Shown: piece by piece, positions 43,908 to 55,674 of the stretch
How the letters are laid out: each line of letters opens with the position of its first letter
How positions within the stretch are numbered: the first letter of the stretch is position 1
Origin: Cydia pomonella
Taxonomy: Eukaryota; Arthropoda; Insecta; Lepidoptera; Tortricidae
Direction: 5' to 3'
Assembly (NCBI RefSeq): GCF_033807575.1
Contig: NC_084726.1
Location: forward strand, 7,688,001 to 7,752,000
Length of the DNA: 64,000 bases
Made by a program: the position numbers and the translations under genes
Notes under the pieces: generated by a model
Databases searched by the model: none
The model's input: the letters and a program-made list of their open reading frames with translations, nothing else
What the model was told of the DNA's origin: nothing

Positions 43908-43974
43908 ATGGAATTAAGAAGATTGTCCTTATGCCTGGCGTTCCTGTTGGTCGCAGTTATCTCACATAGTTCAG
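43908..43974 (+). CDS. First coding exon of a host secreted or membrane protein (signal peptide)
   Basis: ATG in good context (TTTCACTATGG) opens MELRRLSLCLAFLLVAVISH SS and stops at a CAG|GTACGT splice donor (intron starts at 43,975). The peptide has a positively charged start, a leucine/valine-rich hydrophobic core and small polar residues, i.e. a secretion signal. The donor leaves phase 1, the usual phase after signal-peptide exons in extracellular and Ig-superfamily genes. The mature protein is encoded further downstream, and I found no second exon before the window end. The gene cannot be named. This is the best evidence of a host gene here. Confidence 0.6.
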
Positions 43975-45280
43975 GTACGTTTTATATATAAGAAACCTTG
44001 TTAGTAGTTTTTGACGGTAATAATGTGGTCCGCTAGATAATGGAACATATCCAGTCTCAATTTTCATAAAAATACTCGTACGTCACACTTAGTTTTTTTG
44101 AAATTTTTTGTTAAAAATTTTTCACTTGAAACTTAAAGATGTTAAAAATTACCAGTTTTTTATTTATTTATTTAAGGTCGCTTTTTAACAACAAAGGTCA
44201 TTAGCGACCACAAAAGAATTACAATTTTTTATATATATCGATGTACCTGAAATAGAACAAAAATAATCGCTATAAAATTTATCTTTAAAAAGTATATCGT
44301 TTTGACTCATCAGTCTATACTTAGCTACGTTTTAAATATAACATAATGTAAGCTGTGTATTTTGGGGTCAATAACACCAATTATACATACGCTGCCTACC
44401 TAAGCTGATCGATAGACATTTCAAAGCAAAAAAACTGAGATTGGACTTAGTGTCATTATATATGGCCATATTTAGAAATTGAGGTTATGATATGAAATAA
44501 GTAACATCGAGTATCCAGTATTTGTAACATAATTACGTCCTTCTATGACTTAGTAAAAGCAACATATGTCTTTGTCTTTGACACTTTGGCCTATAGAAGG
44601 TAACTAGTTTGTGCGCTTGTAAGTTATTATATGCAGCTTTGACCTAAATTATGTAATCGGGACGAGAGGTAGCAAAAACTAGTCTTTTTGCCTGCGGTTT
44701 AAACAAGCACAGCACCGGCCATCTGTTAAGTTGATGTAAATACGAAGGCTCCTTTAAGTAATTATGTTTTACAATTTTCTTGATTAGAAACGATTTGATA
44801 CGATCCGTTGCTTTTTCCCAGTAATTAAACTTGTGTCGCAATATAAAAAAGAAGAGAACAAAAAGCGCGACTTTCATAGTTTGTATGAGGTTCAACCTTT
44901 CGCGCATTCATAATTTTCCGCTGACAAAATTGGTTTGTCAGAGTATGTATATAATTGCTAACTACGTATAAAATTCACTACCATGTGGTAGTGAACTTTA
45001 AAGATACTGAGTTAGCAAAAAAAAACAAACAAACATAATATAATTTACATACAATTTATTTGCAGAAAAAAGGTTACATGTGCATGTTAAGGACTATTAA
45101 TATGTGTGAGTGTAAAAAAATGTTTCCAAATGTTTTAAACAGTATGCAAATGTTACAAAGGATATTAATTAGCATTTGAATTCTTAGAATAACATACTAC
45201 TTAAATTAATGCGACATATGGTAACATCAGTAAAAAAAAAGAATCAGTAGAAATAGGTAGTTCAATTCGTATAGAAGAAA
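43975..45280 (+). other. Intron sequence with a LINE-like 3' tail
   Basis: TTTTTTATTTATTTATTTAA GGTCGC near 44,157-44,180 followed by ATTAGCGACCAC looks like a reversed LINE 3' end. Otherwise AT-rich and non-coding. Confidence 0.4.
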
Positions 45281-45475
45281 CTAAGTCGTTTTAGAAGGAA
45301 ATTGTTGTGATATAACATCACTCTGTATCATAATATCATGTACAGTAGAAAAACAGCGATCAATGAGCCAACATCTCCGTTTTTGAGTAAATTCCTTGCC
45401 CTCGAGTGCTTTTATTTGGATAGGTAATTTATTGTGCAATACTCGCATTGTAAGCGTTCCTTCTGCAAATGGCAA
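45281..45475 (-). mobile_element. LINE reverse-transcriptase C-terminal remnant
   Basis: The minus strand encodes VLHNKLPIQIKALEGKEFTQ KRRCWLIDRCFSTVHDIM, matching the NKLP..I..L....F...L...L...CFY.V.E end of insect CR1/Jockey-like LINE proteins. No upstream coding part. Confidence 0.55.
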
Positions 45476-45500
45476 TAAAGACTTCTATTCTTTTCGCGTA

Positions 45501-45713
45501 CGTGGGTCAAAATTATTTTCGTTGTCTTGTTTCTGAACACTGTCACGCTTCATGTCTTTTATCAAATAAATAAAAAAAGTTGAGTGCAATTGCATTGTCT
45601 TTCATTATAATTCTCATGAGAAAATTTAAAAACTATATTTTACCCCATACGAAAAGCTCCACTCAGTCACATTTTTGGGGACAAATAAAAAGACAAAATA
45701 ATTTTGACCCACG
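45501..45713. mobile_element. 213-bp TA-flanked inverted-repeat element
   Basis: Termini CGTGGGTCAAAATTATTTT and the inverted copy AAAATAATTTTGACCCACG, with TA at 45,499-45,500 and 45,714-45,715. Non-coding; Tc1/mariner-type target. Confidence 0.75.
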
Positions 45714-45715
45714 TA

Positions 45716-46700
45716 TCTAACTTTCATTAATGTCAGCCTCCAAACCTCATTCATTACATATTTTACGGATGCTAAATTAAATATAATTTCATCACTTCCT
45801 CAGTAACAAAGCTTCTTCAGAAATAGATGCAATAAAAACAGTCGAGGCCGTCCAGCGCCGGCATTAGATAAAAACTAACTCATCCCAATTTTGTTTGTGT
45901 GCCGTCCATTGCCTCTGCATCGGCAAAAAATCTAATCTAATTTTTAAAATTATTAAAAAAGAAGACTCAGTGGTGTATCATGATCAAAGGCATAAGCAAT
46001 GATATATTATATTATACTTCGTTTTATGGTTATATGTTACTGAAAGTGCATAATTATATAGTTGTATTATAATTTTTGATTTTTGTCGAGTCAAATTGAA
46101 TATTGGGGATAACTGGCCAGCGAGTCGTGTCACATAAAATGCAGTAAATAAAAAAGAAACCTTATATGAAATCAAATGTCAGCTTACAAATGACAAGTTG
46201 TAGACAAAATTGTTGCCATATATAAATAGAATAAAAAATTGAGTAGTAGGTCAAACTCTAAGAACGGGTTTTGCTTATTACGAAAGTAAAACTGAACCTC
46301 ACATATCTTTGTTATTCTTAATAAAATAATTATTGGAATTTTAATGCTGAATTATTTTAACTTATCTAAGGGAGACTTGAAATGCGTCCATCCTCATCCA
46401 AAAAAAGTATAAAAATCAATACTAATCCTACGTTTGACGATTAAGTACAGTTACAAAATGTAGGCACTTTTTACACCCTTTTTTATCTGCATTCAAACTC
46501 AACACGTAATTGCCAGTGTCAATGACAAAAGCTGTCAAAACGCGCGCTAAAGCCGGCTGTCAACATGACAGCTGTCAGTTCTTTTTTTAATGTTTATGCT
46601 CCGAACGCACGGGTCATGGGCGTTTTTTGGTGCACTCAAACGATTATTGGACCGTTAGATGTTTTCTTTTTTAATTGATCGTTCTGTGCCATTAGTGATT
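45716..46700. other. Non-coding, nothing recognised
   Basis: AT-rich with a short GC patch near 46,530-46,620 (GCTGTCAAAACGCGCGCTAA, GACAGCTGTCAG palindrome). No gene supported. Confidence 0.35.
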
Positions 46701-46701
46701 A

Positions 46702-46828
46702 TCTGTCAAGCTATTTCCGTCAGTAGAAAAAATCGACAAATTAAAAAAATATAGGCGCGATGGGTTATCGTACCATAGAAAATTTGAATATCGCGTCTTT
46801 TTCTACTGACCATATTATTTGACAGACC
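46702..46828. mobile_element. Small inverted-repeat element (CTGTCAA...CAGTAGAAAAA)
   Basis: CTGTCAAGCTATTTCCGTCA GTAGAAAAA on the left and, in reverse, CTGTCAAATAATATGGTCAG TAGAAAAAGACGCGAT on the right, meeting around ATAGGCGCGATGG. Non-coding. Confidence 0.55.
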
Positions 46829-47800
46829 ATAGAATAATTTTCCTGCATTATCTGAAATGTCAGACAGAACATGTTTGTGTATTTAAAATATAGGTATGTG
46901 CATGGGTTCTACTTTTGGACAAAGTCATTTAAGTACTTATCCCTATGTCTTTCTATATGCTTAAGTTTGGGCATTTAATAGTAGACAAAATCAAAATGAA
47001 ATAAATCCTTCTTGTCTATGTTTGTGTTTTATGTCCATTGCGTTACAAATCTTCGTTAGAACGTTACCAGACTATCTATAAATCAGCGGTCACACCTACA
47101 AACCGTCTAATAAAAATGTCGTCTCTCAATACAAATTCCATGATACTTAAGCTCTTTTGTAATTTGTTTTTTTTTTTTTTTCAAAACGACGGTGTTTTGC
47201 AGAAACAGGATGGCAGTTACGACCTATTATTTGGAGGTGTATTTGCAATAGTTCAAGAACCTTTGACAATTAATTAGCATCATTGGTTTCACGAGGATGC
47301 CGTCAAATAGTTTGTGGATAGGGCACAATTAACTTATTTGCAGTCTTTTGTTAATTAGGCAGCCTTTTGTTTTTTTTTTTGACGAATCCTAAGGTGGATG
47401 AGCTTCCTGTAACATGAAGCCTGATGCTATTTTTTATTCAATAAATTCTATTGTTTATTAGGCAAATAAAGTACGTATCTTATAGTGCTTTTAACCTATA
47501 TATAACCCCAACTCCCTTGATGCAATTTCGGTTTTGAAAATAAAAAGTGAACACCGGTCATTGGACTCTTTAACGAACCAAATTTAATAAAAATTGCTAC
47601 AAAATACAATAAGATATAATATAACACGGTGTTTTTAGAGTTCCCTACCAAAAAGGTACAAAAGGAACCGTTATTTTAAAATCCTTTAATTTCAATGGTG
47701 CATTCCTGCTTCAATTTTAAGTAACTTTCTCAAAGAAACCGGTATTCTAATCAACTCCATTTTGGAGATAATTAATGTTTTTTTTTAATAAGGCCCCTAC
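46829..47800. other. Non-coding, nothing recognised
   Basis: AT-rich intronic or intergenic sequence. A 79-codon reading at 47,038 is broken by a poly-T tract and has no motif. Confidence 0.35.
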
Positions 47801-47809
47801 GAGCGTGTA

Positions 47810-47850
47810 CACTTGCCTTAGGGCCTGTTTACACATTGATTAGTAAGTAT
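47810..47850 (+). repeat. TTAGGGCCTGTTTACA repeat, copy 1
   Basis: ACTTGCCTTAGGGCCTGTTT ACA occurs here and, as the reverse complement, at about 61,218-61,240. Probably one end of a dispersed inverted-repeat element. Confidence 0.45.
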
Positions 47851-47894
47851 TAAGTATGAGTTTATACATTGGCTACTAAACGCAAGTACTATCT

Positions 47895-48636
47895 CGGATG
47901 ATCCGCCCTTTTACTCTTAAGATTAAATTAGCAGAATATTGTGCTCGCTATCAAGCTGTTAAAGTTTTTAATAAATTACCGGTTGAGCTCAAATCTATTT
48001 GTGACCCCGATACCTTTAAAACCAAGCTACGTGCGTTTTTACTTCAAAAATGTTTTTATACTATTGAAGAATTATTTTACCATGACATGGAATTAAATTT
48101 TTATTTATTTATTTTTATAAATGCTGACATTTCGATTTCAATAGTTGATTACTGTTTGTTTGTATTTTTGCGCCTTTTTGGAAATTTTAACATAATAATA
48201 TTTAATTTTTCTTGTCTTTTTACTTTTCGCTTTTTTTTTTTTTTTTTTTGCTTTATACCTTATTACTAGGTGACATTTTTTCTCTTAATTTATAATTTAT
48301 TTTCTTATTCTGACATGTTACTAAAAAAAAATCTTTTTTCTTAATTTTTAAATGATATTATTTGATTATTTTTTCTTTTTACTTGTTGACATTTGTAGTT
48401 TTTTTCTCGTATTTTTAATTTTTTATTGTCAAATTTTTTTAAATTACTATACATGTTTTTTTAAAGTTTTGGGCTATCTATTTGAGCGGGCGATTTATTT
48501 GAATTAATTTTAATATTTATTTTTATGATGTTTATTTTTGATATATTTTTTGTATGCATGTGCTTAGATTTAAGATTATTCAAACACAATGTAATATTGT
48601 TATTGAATAAAAATGATGATAATGATGATGATGATC
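47895..48636 (+). mobile_element. LINE 3' end with GAT-repeat tail
   Basis: The plus strand encodes ARYQAVKVFNKLPVELKSIC then TFKTKLRAFLLQKCFYTIEE, a typical reverse-transcriptase C-terminus. A long T-rich 3' UTR, AATAAA near 48,606 and a (GAT)n tail at 48,614-48,636 follow. 5'-truncated, no catalytic domain. Confidence 0.65.
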
Positions 48637-49600
48637 GATATTTGAAATGTCATTGATATGTCATCGTTTTCTATTGTTTGGTCGATTGAAATATAATGTC
48701 CGTGTTACAACAATGCTATCAAATGGTTCATTTAATGTATACAAATTCAATTATATAACTAAACTCTAAAACTTAAAACCTAAATCAAAAATATATAATA
48801 CTAAACTTAAAATACTAACAAATATCTCCCTTCGATGCTATTAATTACTTTTATGAAAAATCCAGAAAAAAAAACAAATGTCTATGAAATCCAGATAAAA
48901 TTAATACGATAATAATCGTATCTTAACAACGTGGTTGAATCCCAATGTAAACGTACATTTATGAAAAGCTAAATTAGACATTCGTTTCGCATTGACCTAG
49001 TCACCTAGTCCATCTAGCCAACTTTTGTGATACAAATATTCCCCATTTTAATACATCGATGAGTAATCTGGCAACGTTCCCATGTTTTCATATAACGAAG
49101 CCGGATTAGATATTTTATGATTACATGAAAAGCTATTCAAAGAAACGTACATTTTGTTTGTTATGCAATACGAATTAAAATTTCCGGAATAGTGTGCTAA
49201 AATTAGATGTACATAATAAAAATATGTATTAAATTTAGCTGTGCTTTAAACTGAGTACCTAATGTATTGATTGGCTGAAATTTAAAGTGTTTTACTATGG
49301 ATGTGTGCCAAAAAATTCAAGCTATGAAAACATGTTATATAATTATGATACGAGTAGGTTATATTCTTGAACATAATTCTAACGATTTATGAGGGCTTAC
49401 TATAATCCCGAAAAATATTGATCTGTTTATTTTAGAACCGTTTAGCGGGAATACACAAATTTTCAATTTCCCAATACGTTGCGTACAGTTGCTGAAAAAA
49501 ATATTTAGAAAAAATGTGTCGGAATGTTTTTAAGTGTGACCTACATACTGCAATGAATAAATAAAATATTCTGTTGATAATTTTAGGAGCACGTAATTTG
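48637..49600. other. Non-coding, nothing recognised
   Basis: AT-rich; no supported gene or element. Confidence 0.4.
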
Positions 49601-49604
49601 TTTA

Positions 49605-49805
49605 ATCTCGCGTGCTAGTCTTATATAAGCAGCAGACATACTGAAAACGACATGACCGACATAAATGATTATAAACTGTAGGAGCTAAGACACCACAGGG
49701 GATGAGGGTAGGACGCCGACCTGTGGTGTTTCCGTGACCCCAGAGTATAATGCCGTAGCTTGATTTAGTTTGCAAGTAAGAACTGAAACCGAATAACACA
49801 GTCAT
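49605..49805 (-). pseudogene. Possible LINE RT fragment (SYGIILWG)
   Basis: The minus strand reads LQTKSSYGIILWGHGNTTG, resembling the Y.L..S...YGI..WG block of CR1/Jockey-like RTs, then loses similarity. A short GGTGTC/CACC inverted stretch follows the break. Tentative. Confidence 0.3.
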
Positions 49806-49989
49806 GTTATTAAGGTCTGCATTCCTTTTTTTTTTTAGTAAGGTGCTAGATGCTATACTTAATACTATGAGCTGTGGACCTGGCGAATCCCTGTGGCTCC
49901 GCCATTTTGAAAAAGTCCAAACAATATCAAACGTATCGTTTAACGAACACTCTCACAAAATTTTACGCAAGTTAGTTGAGAAATGGGAC

Positions 49990-50075
49990 CTTTACTTATA
50001 GGAGAACAGCCGGACAGCTGATCCGGACGGACATACGAAAGGATTTTTGCCCAAGGTGAAACAAAGAAGCAAACA
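49990..50075 (+). repeat. Dispersed repeat fragment, second copy
   Basis: GATCCGGACGGACATACGAA and TTTTGCCCAAGGTGAAACAA match the fragment near 735-825. Class unknown. Confidence 0.4.
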
Positions 50076-50111
50076 TAAAATGTGATTTCTTTAGTGGTCA
50101 GCTTAGGTTAA

Positions 50112-50301
50112 GGGTCTCCCCTGATATATCGACGCGAAATCGGCAAAAGCCGATAGAAAAAAGCTTTGTCTACGAAATAAGGACGAAAAACACGTCGACG
50201 CGTCGGCAGGCGTCGACGCCTTTTCCCTCTTAATGCGCAGACATAAAGCTTTTTTTATATCGGCTATTGCCGATTGCGCGTCGATATATTTGGGGAGATC
50301 C
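50112..50301. mobile_element. 190-bp inverted-repeat element (GGGTCTCCCC)
   Basis: GGGTCTCCCCTGATATATCG and, in reverse, GGATCTCCCCAAATATATCG are the termini. Stem continues with ACGCG, ATCGGCAAAAGCCGAT and AAAAAAGCTTT arms, and a GTCGACGC palindrome sits at the centre. TAA flanks both ends (50,109-50,111 and 50,302-50,304), compatible with PIF/Harbinger. Confidence 0.8.
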
Positions 50302-50467
50302 TAATTATCCATTTACCTAATGGGTTAAGTATGACTTAAGGTTATGGGTATTTTCAGTGGGCTTCATAACATAAACGGACTTTAAAGCCTAATTTCCTTA
50401 CTTTATCCTAATAGCTAGCCGTATTAAATCTTCTACCACTTTATTTTTTTATTTTTGAACTAATGTG

Positions 50468-51492
50468 TTTTTTTTTTTTTTTTTTTATTGAGGAAAAAAA
50501 CAGATACAGGCCAGTAATATATACGGATAAGATTCTAAAATAATAAATTTAGCCTACATCCTAACACAATTCCCACTAGGAGTTCCGACAATAATTTTAC
50601 GACAGCGTTGTAATCGGAACTTAAAACAGACATCCTTACTTATATTAATACTAAACTATTACAATATTTATCATATCCTACTAGTATGTACATAAACACA
50701 AAAATAGGATTATCGAGTTCGGCCTAAATCACAGCAATAAACAATACAAAAGAAATTAAGCTACAATACAGGTAATTAAAATTAAATTAACATTATAGGA
50801 GCAAGCTCACTTTGCGCTTAAAGTTGGATCGAGTATAATTATTAAATATGTCAACCGAGATTAGGTTTTTATTGTAATTATGACAAATTCTACGTAGAGG
50901 AGCTCGTACCCCAGCGTTAGTGGCAGCCGTCGAGACCGCGAATAGGCAAAGTGTCCGTGTCCTGTAGGTGGGAGCTCGGAAACTGATAGCCACCAGGAGC
51001 TCCGGGCAGTTATACTGACCGGTACATATATTATATAAGACGGTAGCATCTTGGGCGTGGCGTCTGCTCGCCAACGTCTTTAGCTTATACCTTTCTAGCA
51101 GCTTGATATATGACAGATTTGCATGTTCAAGTCTGAAGTGGAGGGCTCTAAGGAAGCGTTTCTGAACTGCTTCTACAGCATCTATGTACACAGCGTAATG
51201 CGGGTTCCATATCTCTGATGCATACTCGAGATAAGGTCGCACAAGAGCGTTATAAAGTAATATATATGACGAACTTTTCTTTAGAGGCTTGGCTGATCTA
51301 AGAACGAATCCTAACATTTGAAAAGCCTTAGATGTTATTTTGTGTATATGTTGGTCAAATGTTAACTTATCATCGAATGTCACCCCAAGATCCTTTATTT
51401 GTGAAACTCTTTGGACCATTTCCCCTCCTATATTGTACCTCGAGAGTATTATATTTTTATTTTTGGTGAATGTGATATGAACGCATTTATCA
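50468..51492 (-). mobile_element. 5'-truncated LINE with 208-codon RT C-terminus and poly-A tail
   Basis: The minus strand encodes about 230 residues: KCVHITFTKNKNIILSRYNI upstream of the first ATG, then VSQIKDLGVTFDDKLTFDQH, LYNALVRPYLEYASEIWNPH and AVQKRFLRALHFR. These are the post-palm motifs (I.DLGV..D..L.F..HI; L...LVRP.LEY....W.P; E.VQ..F.R) of Jockey/CR1-type reverse transcriptases. The catalytic YADD block and endonuclease are missing. A ~300-bp 3' UTR and poly-A (T run at 50,468-50,486) follow. The intact frame suggests a fairly young truncated copy. Confidence 0.8.
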
Positions 51493-51494
51493 TG

Positions 51495-52240
51495 AGGGAT
51501 GATTTAGTATGAGGTGTCAAATAAATCAGTGTTGAGCGACCAGTAAATAATGAGCAAATGAGTCAAAATTTGGCACATACATTACTACTTCATATAGAAC
51601 AAAGAGAGCCATGTGAAGAAAAGATTGCAATTTTTTTTTTCCATACAAACGTGGACAATCTCTACTACGTATATTAGACACTGGAGACCTGCGCCGGCTT
51701 TACACGGATTACACAAATCCATTCAGTAGCTTTTGAGTTTATCGCGAACATACAGACAGTGAGGGACTTCGTTTTATAAGGCGCGTACCAGATGTTGCAA
51801 ATTACTTATTGCAAATTACAAAACATAAGTTAAAAACCATTTTTGATTACACGATCCCTTAATTTTATAAATACGAAAGGAAACTTTTAGTTAGGAATAT
51901 TTCCGGTGAACAAATGCCACATCCATTCTACCTCGTCAGGGTAGAGGGACTGAATGGTCACTAAACACGCGATCTCGGTGTAATGACTCGATTTGATTAA
52001 TATTTTCTATTTAATTTGAATATTATTCAGCTTGTATGCTTTTAATTAAGATATTAAAAGTGCTATTACTTTTTTATTTAGCTATGATAGCTTGTTTGTT
52101 ATTGGGGATGTTTGAGCGTAAAATGAATGTTATTTTAAATGGCAGGCTTTTTACTTATTGTTAGTCAGGTCATAAGTTGTGTAACAGCGATTTTTACTGA
52201 TAAAAAATGTATACGTGTACGTATCCCCTATTATTTTTAT
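51495..52240. other. Non-coding with a small repeat fragment
   Basis: 51,690-51,785 (AGCTTTTGAGTTTATCGCGA ACATACAGACAG, then GGGACTTCGTTTTATAAGG) is a fragment of a dispersed insect repeat that I recognise only loosely. The rest has no feature. Confidence 0.4.
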
Positions 52241-52254
52241 AAATAAATAAATAT

Positions 52255-52490
52255 TTTGAGACATTATTACACAAATTGGCTAAGTCCCACAGTAAGCTCA
52301 ATAAGGCTTGTGTTGTGGATACTTAGACAACGACATATATAATATATAAATACTTAAATACATAGAAAACACCTATGACTCAGGAACAAATATTCATGCT
52401 CATCACACAAATAAATGCCCTTATCAGGATTCATAGGACCATCAGCTTCATAGGCAGGGTCACTACCCACTAGGCCTGATTGGTCGTCAT
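52255..52490 (-). mobile_element. tRNA-derived SINE (second family), second copy
   Basis: CACAAATTGGCTAAGTCCCA, GCTTGTGTTGTGGATACTTA, AGAAAACACCTATGACTCAG and CATAGGCAGGGTCACTACC follow the same order as 8308-8520, with a decayed tRNA-like end. Confidence 0.7.
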
Positions 52491-52491
52491 A

Positions 52492-54131
52492 ATATGGAAT
52501 GAAAGCTTATTTAATGCTGTATCAGTTACAGTATAATTGAACGTAATTTGCTGACTCAGTTTTGCATAATTGTATGTAATATTCGAAAAAAGTGATTAAA
52601 AATATACGCGGCCTCTTGAAGACAATTTTGATCTCTATTCTTTTTTACATGGTTGAATCTTACATAAAGCAGAAGTTGGGTATTGTATGTTCTTGAAAGC
52701 TTTGTATTAAATTTTATCTGTCGAAACCTATTGCGACAGAACTTATGGCCTGACTAAGTTCATAAGTAAACCGACTTAAAAGCGAGAGATATTAACCTGA
52801 AATTGCGCATATTTCCATTTCTTATAAAACTTTCCTGAAATTTCAGAGAACTTTTCCAACTTTTTTTAAACATACCACAAATATGTATGACCTTGCAATG
52901 ACAAAGTGTGTAAATGTCGTGCCAGACTTAGGTTAGGTAGATCGAACAAAACGAACCAAGAGCAAAGTTATTAACAGAAAAATATTAAACCTAGCTGGAT
53001 CGACTCCAAAATTTTGTCTTGTAATGTCACTGCCACTTTATCTGAGTAAAATAAGTCTTAAAATATAAAGTAAGTATAAAGATTCTTGACCTTTACTGAA
53101 CTAAAAATAAAACGTAAATAAAAAATGGCGTAACGACATTACAACGTAATCAATACATTAGAAAACAATGCATCATTTCAATTGATTACAGACATCAATC
53201 ATTCGTTCAATCCATTCATTCGATCGGCCACAAGTTTATCAATGCAGTCGACAACAGAAAGATATGTCGCTGTCAAAGTGAAATTTATATGAAGCGTTGT
53301 CAGTTGCATTAGTTTATCGGCGGTATAAATAAATTGGTTTATTTAAATATTCTAATCCATGAATCGAATTATATTCCGTTACAAAATACGAACTGGTTTA
53401 AAAAATGTTGTTTGGCGAGAATTTGGCTGTTTTCTTCATATAAACTACAAAAAAATTGTGAATTATTATAAACAGAGATTCAGGTCTGTCTTGTTTGCTT
53501 AGCTTTAATCCGATTAATTAAGAAAATTATCAAATCCAATGTTTTTTGTCTGTATTTTCACATTTATTTTATCTTAATACGTGTGTCATAATACTTAGGT
53601 AAAATATGTTCCAAACATACATATTCAGTTTCTTATGTAGAGAAAAATAAAGCGTATTAATAGGTATTCTGCATTTAATCGTTTTGACAAGCAACCTAAA
53701 CCACCTTTTCGAAGATTATAATAATTTACTAAAAATTGAAGCTTTTTATTTGAGTCTTCGAGATCCTGACCTGCACGGCGGCTACAATATTAATTCGTAT
53801 CTGTAAAATACTGTAAATACAAACACATATATCTCTACAGTGGCATCGGTCCAACAAAAACATATGAAACATAATAAACATAATCAAGAATTAGCAAGAA
53901 TAAAAAATAAATGAATTACATAATAGACCTTGATTGCTATACCTAGACCGTGAACAATGTGAGTCGTTCAGTAAATGAATGGATGAATGATTCTTTCCAT
54001 TGTTTTGTATAAGGGGTACAGTTGGCTTATAAAATATTCAGTTTAAGATAATTTTATCCTCAATGAATCCAGTTTTGGCATACAAGTAGGTCAGAATATT
54101 AGACTTGTAAATTAGATATATGTATTTATAG
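52492..54131. other. Non-coding, nothing recognised
   Basis: 1.6 kb AT-rich with ATTCATTCATTC-type runs near 53,200. No gene supported. Confidence 0.4.
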
Positions 54132-54133
54132 TA

Positions 54134-54354
54134 CAGTCAGCATCAATAGTAGCGGATGAAACAACGCGCCAAATGTATCTGATATTCCGGATAACTTTTC
54201 CAAATATAGATAAATCTCTAAAATATACATTCAGAAGTATATCTTTTACCGTCTTAATTGTTCTACATATAGAACCACCACATTTTGCTAAGCTGTTACA
54301 GAACGGTAGATACTTATGAAACCTTGTTTGATCCGCTACTTTTGATGCTGACTG
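54134..54354. mobile_element. 221-bp TA-flanked element (CAGTCAGCATCAATAGTAGC)
   Basis: CAGTCAGCATCAATAGTAGC GGAT and its inverted copy ATCCGCTACTTTTGATGCTG ACTG bound the element. TA at 54,132-54,133 and 54,355-54,356. Tc1/mariner-type non-autonomous element. Confidence 0.8.
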
Positions 54355-54394
54355 TACATATACGAGTATTATGCGTATAAGTACAAATTATTAA

Positions 54395-54690
54395 GCGTTG
54401 GTAGCCTAGCGGTAAGAGCGTGCGACTTTCAATCCGGAGGTCGCGGGTTCAAACCCCGGCTCGTACCAATGAGTCTTTCGGAGCTTATGTACGATATATT
54501 ATTGAATATTTACCACTCGCTTTTCTAATCCCAATAAGGCCTAGTTTCCTCTCTGGGTTGAAAGGTCAGATGGCAGTCGCATTCGTAAAATTGCCTACGC
54601 CGATTCTCGGGATAAGTTGCCAAGAGGACCCCAGGCTCCCATGGGCCATGGCAATAAGCTGGGACAAACGCTAGGAAGATGTACGATCGT
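54395..54690 (+). mobile_element. tRNA-derived SINE, internally deleted copy
   Basis: The tRNA-like head GCCTAGCGGTAAGAGCGTGC ... GGTTCAAACCCCGGCTCGTA CCA carries A- and B-box promoters. The body follows that of 1456-1779, with a deletion after TTTACCACTCGCTTTTC, and ends CCCAGGCTCCCATGGGCC ... AGGAAGATG. Not a real tRNA gene: no matching acceptor stem that I could fold with confidence. Confidence 0.75.
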
Positions 54691-55099
54691 TTACATAGGA
54701 AGTTAACTGATAATTCGTAAAGCTTAGAAGACACGTGGTCTACCAATAGCTGACCATTGTACTTAAACTGATCAAGAGCTATATTCAAAAAGAACAATTT
54801 GCTGTTAACCCTTCGGGCGGCAAAGTAATATTTTAAATTTTCGTACCGTGCGGCGCTCAGCCGCGAGGCGGCAAGTTTTCGATATTAAAAATGGCGGCTG
54901 CCGCACGCGCGGTTCTCGGAGAGCGTCCATTTCGAGGCATCTTGCCGCACGAGGGGTTATAGTATGAGCGAGTAGAAGTTTTACAAACAAAACTTCTACA
55001 CGCTCGTATTTTCTTTGTATAACAATATTTAGCAACGAAAACTGTTAAGATATTCGAATTTAAACTGTAGTGAGACATACTAACATTAAACTAACTGTA

Positions 55100-55250
55100 C
55101 GGATTCCACTCACGTGCTTTTAGTCACTCGCGCGACATGTTTCGGAGGCCGTCGTGAACGCTGCTCGCACTGTTAGTGCTTGAGAAAGGAGACCTAGGCT
55201 CTCCGAAACATGTCGCGCGAGTGACTAAAAGTGGAATCCGTAGAATTAGT
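55100..55250. mobile_element. 151-bp TA-flanked element (CGGATTCCACT)
   Basis: CGGATTCCACTCACGTGCTT, TTAGTCACTCGCGCGACATG and TTTCGGA on the left face the inverted TCCGAAACATGTCGCGCGAG TGACTAAAAGTGGAATCCG on the right. TA at 55,098-55,099 and 55,251-55,252. Non-coding. Confidence 0.75.
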
Positions 55251-55375
55251 TTTATGTTAAGTTATGTTACCTAATAATGCCAAGTTTCCTGTAATTTAAG
55301 CATATCGTTCAAAAATGCGTATCTTCGATTGTATAGGAGCAGCTTTTTGGCGGTTGATTCGTGTGACTCATTGAC

Positions 55376-55592
55376 GGGCCTTACGGGCGAGAATGGGGCC
55401 AGTATTGCAGTATAGCGGTGTCACGCACACGAATTCGAGCCAATCGTCCAGTCTAACGCCACAACGCGATGGGTTGATGAGTTCACATCACGCGCGCGAT
55501 TGGTCGCAACTAGTTGCGTTAGACTGCACGATTGGCTCGAATTCGTGAGTGACACCATTGAACTAGCACTGTTCTTAGTGCCCGTAAGGCCC
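55376..55592. mobile_element. Nested pair of inverted repeats
   Basis: Outer arms GGGCCTTACGGGC (55,376) and GCCCGTAAGGCCC (ending 55,592). Inner arms GGTGTCACGCACACGAATTC GAGCCAATCGT (55,417) and its inverted copy ending 55,556, with ACGCGCGCGATTGG at the centre. Either one element with two stems or a small element inside another. Confidence 0.65.
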
Positions 55593-55674
55593 TTCCTTAG
55601 ATATATAATGTCAATGGTGTGACTTTCAACAGTTTCAACTGTACCTACTATACTGATTTCAAATTTTCAATGTA

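Noticed and set aside
54395..54475. tRNA gene on the plus strand
   Set aside because: A- and B-box-like sequences are there, but the body downstream is the SINE shared with 1456-1779; it is a SINE head, not a tRNA gene.
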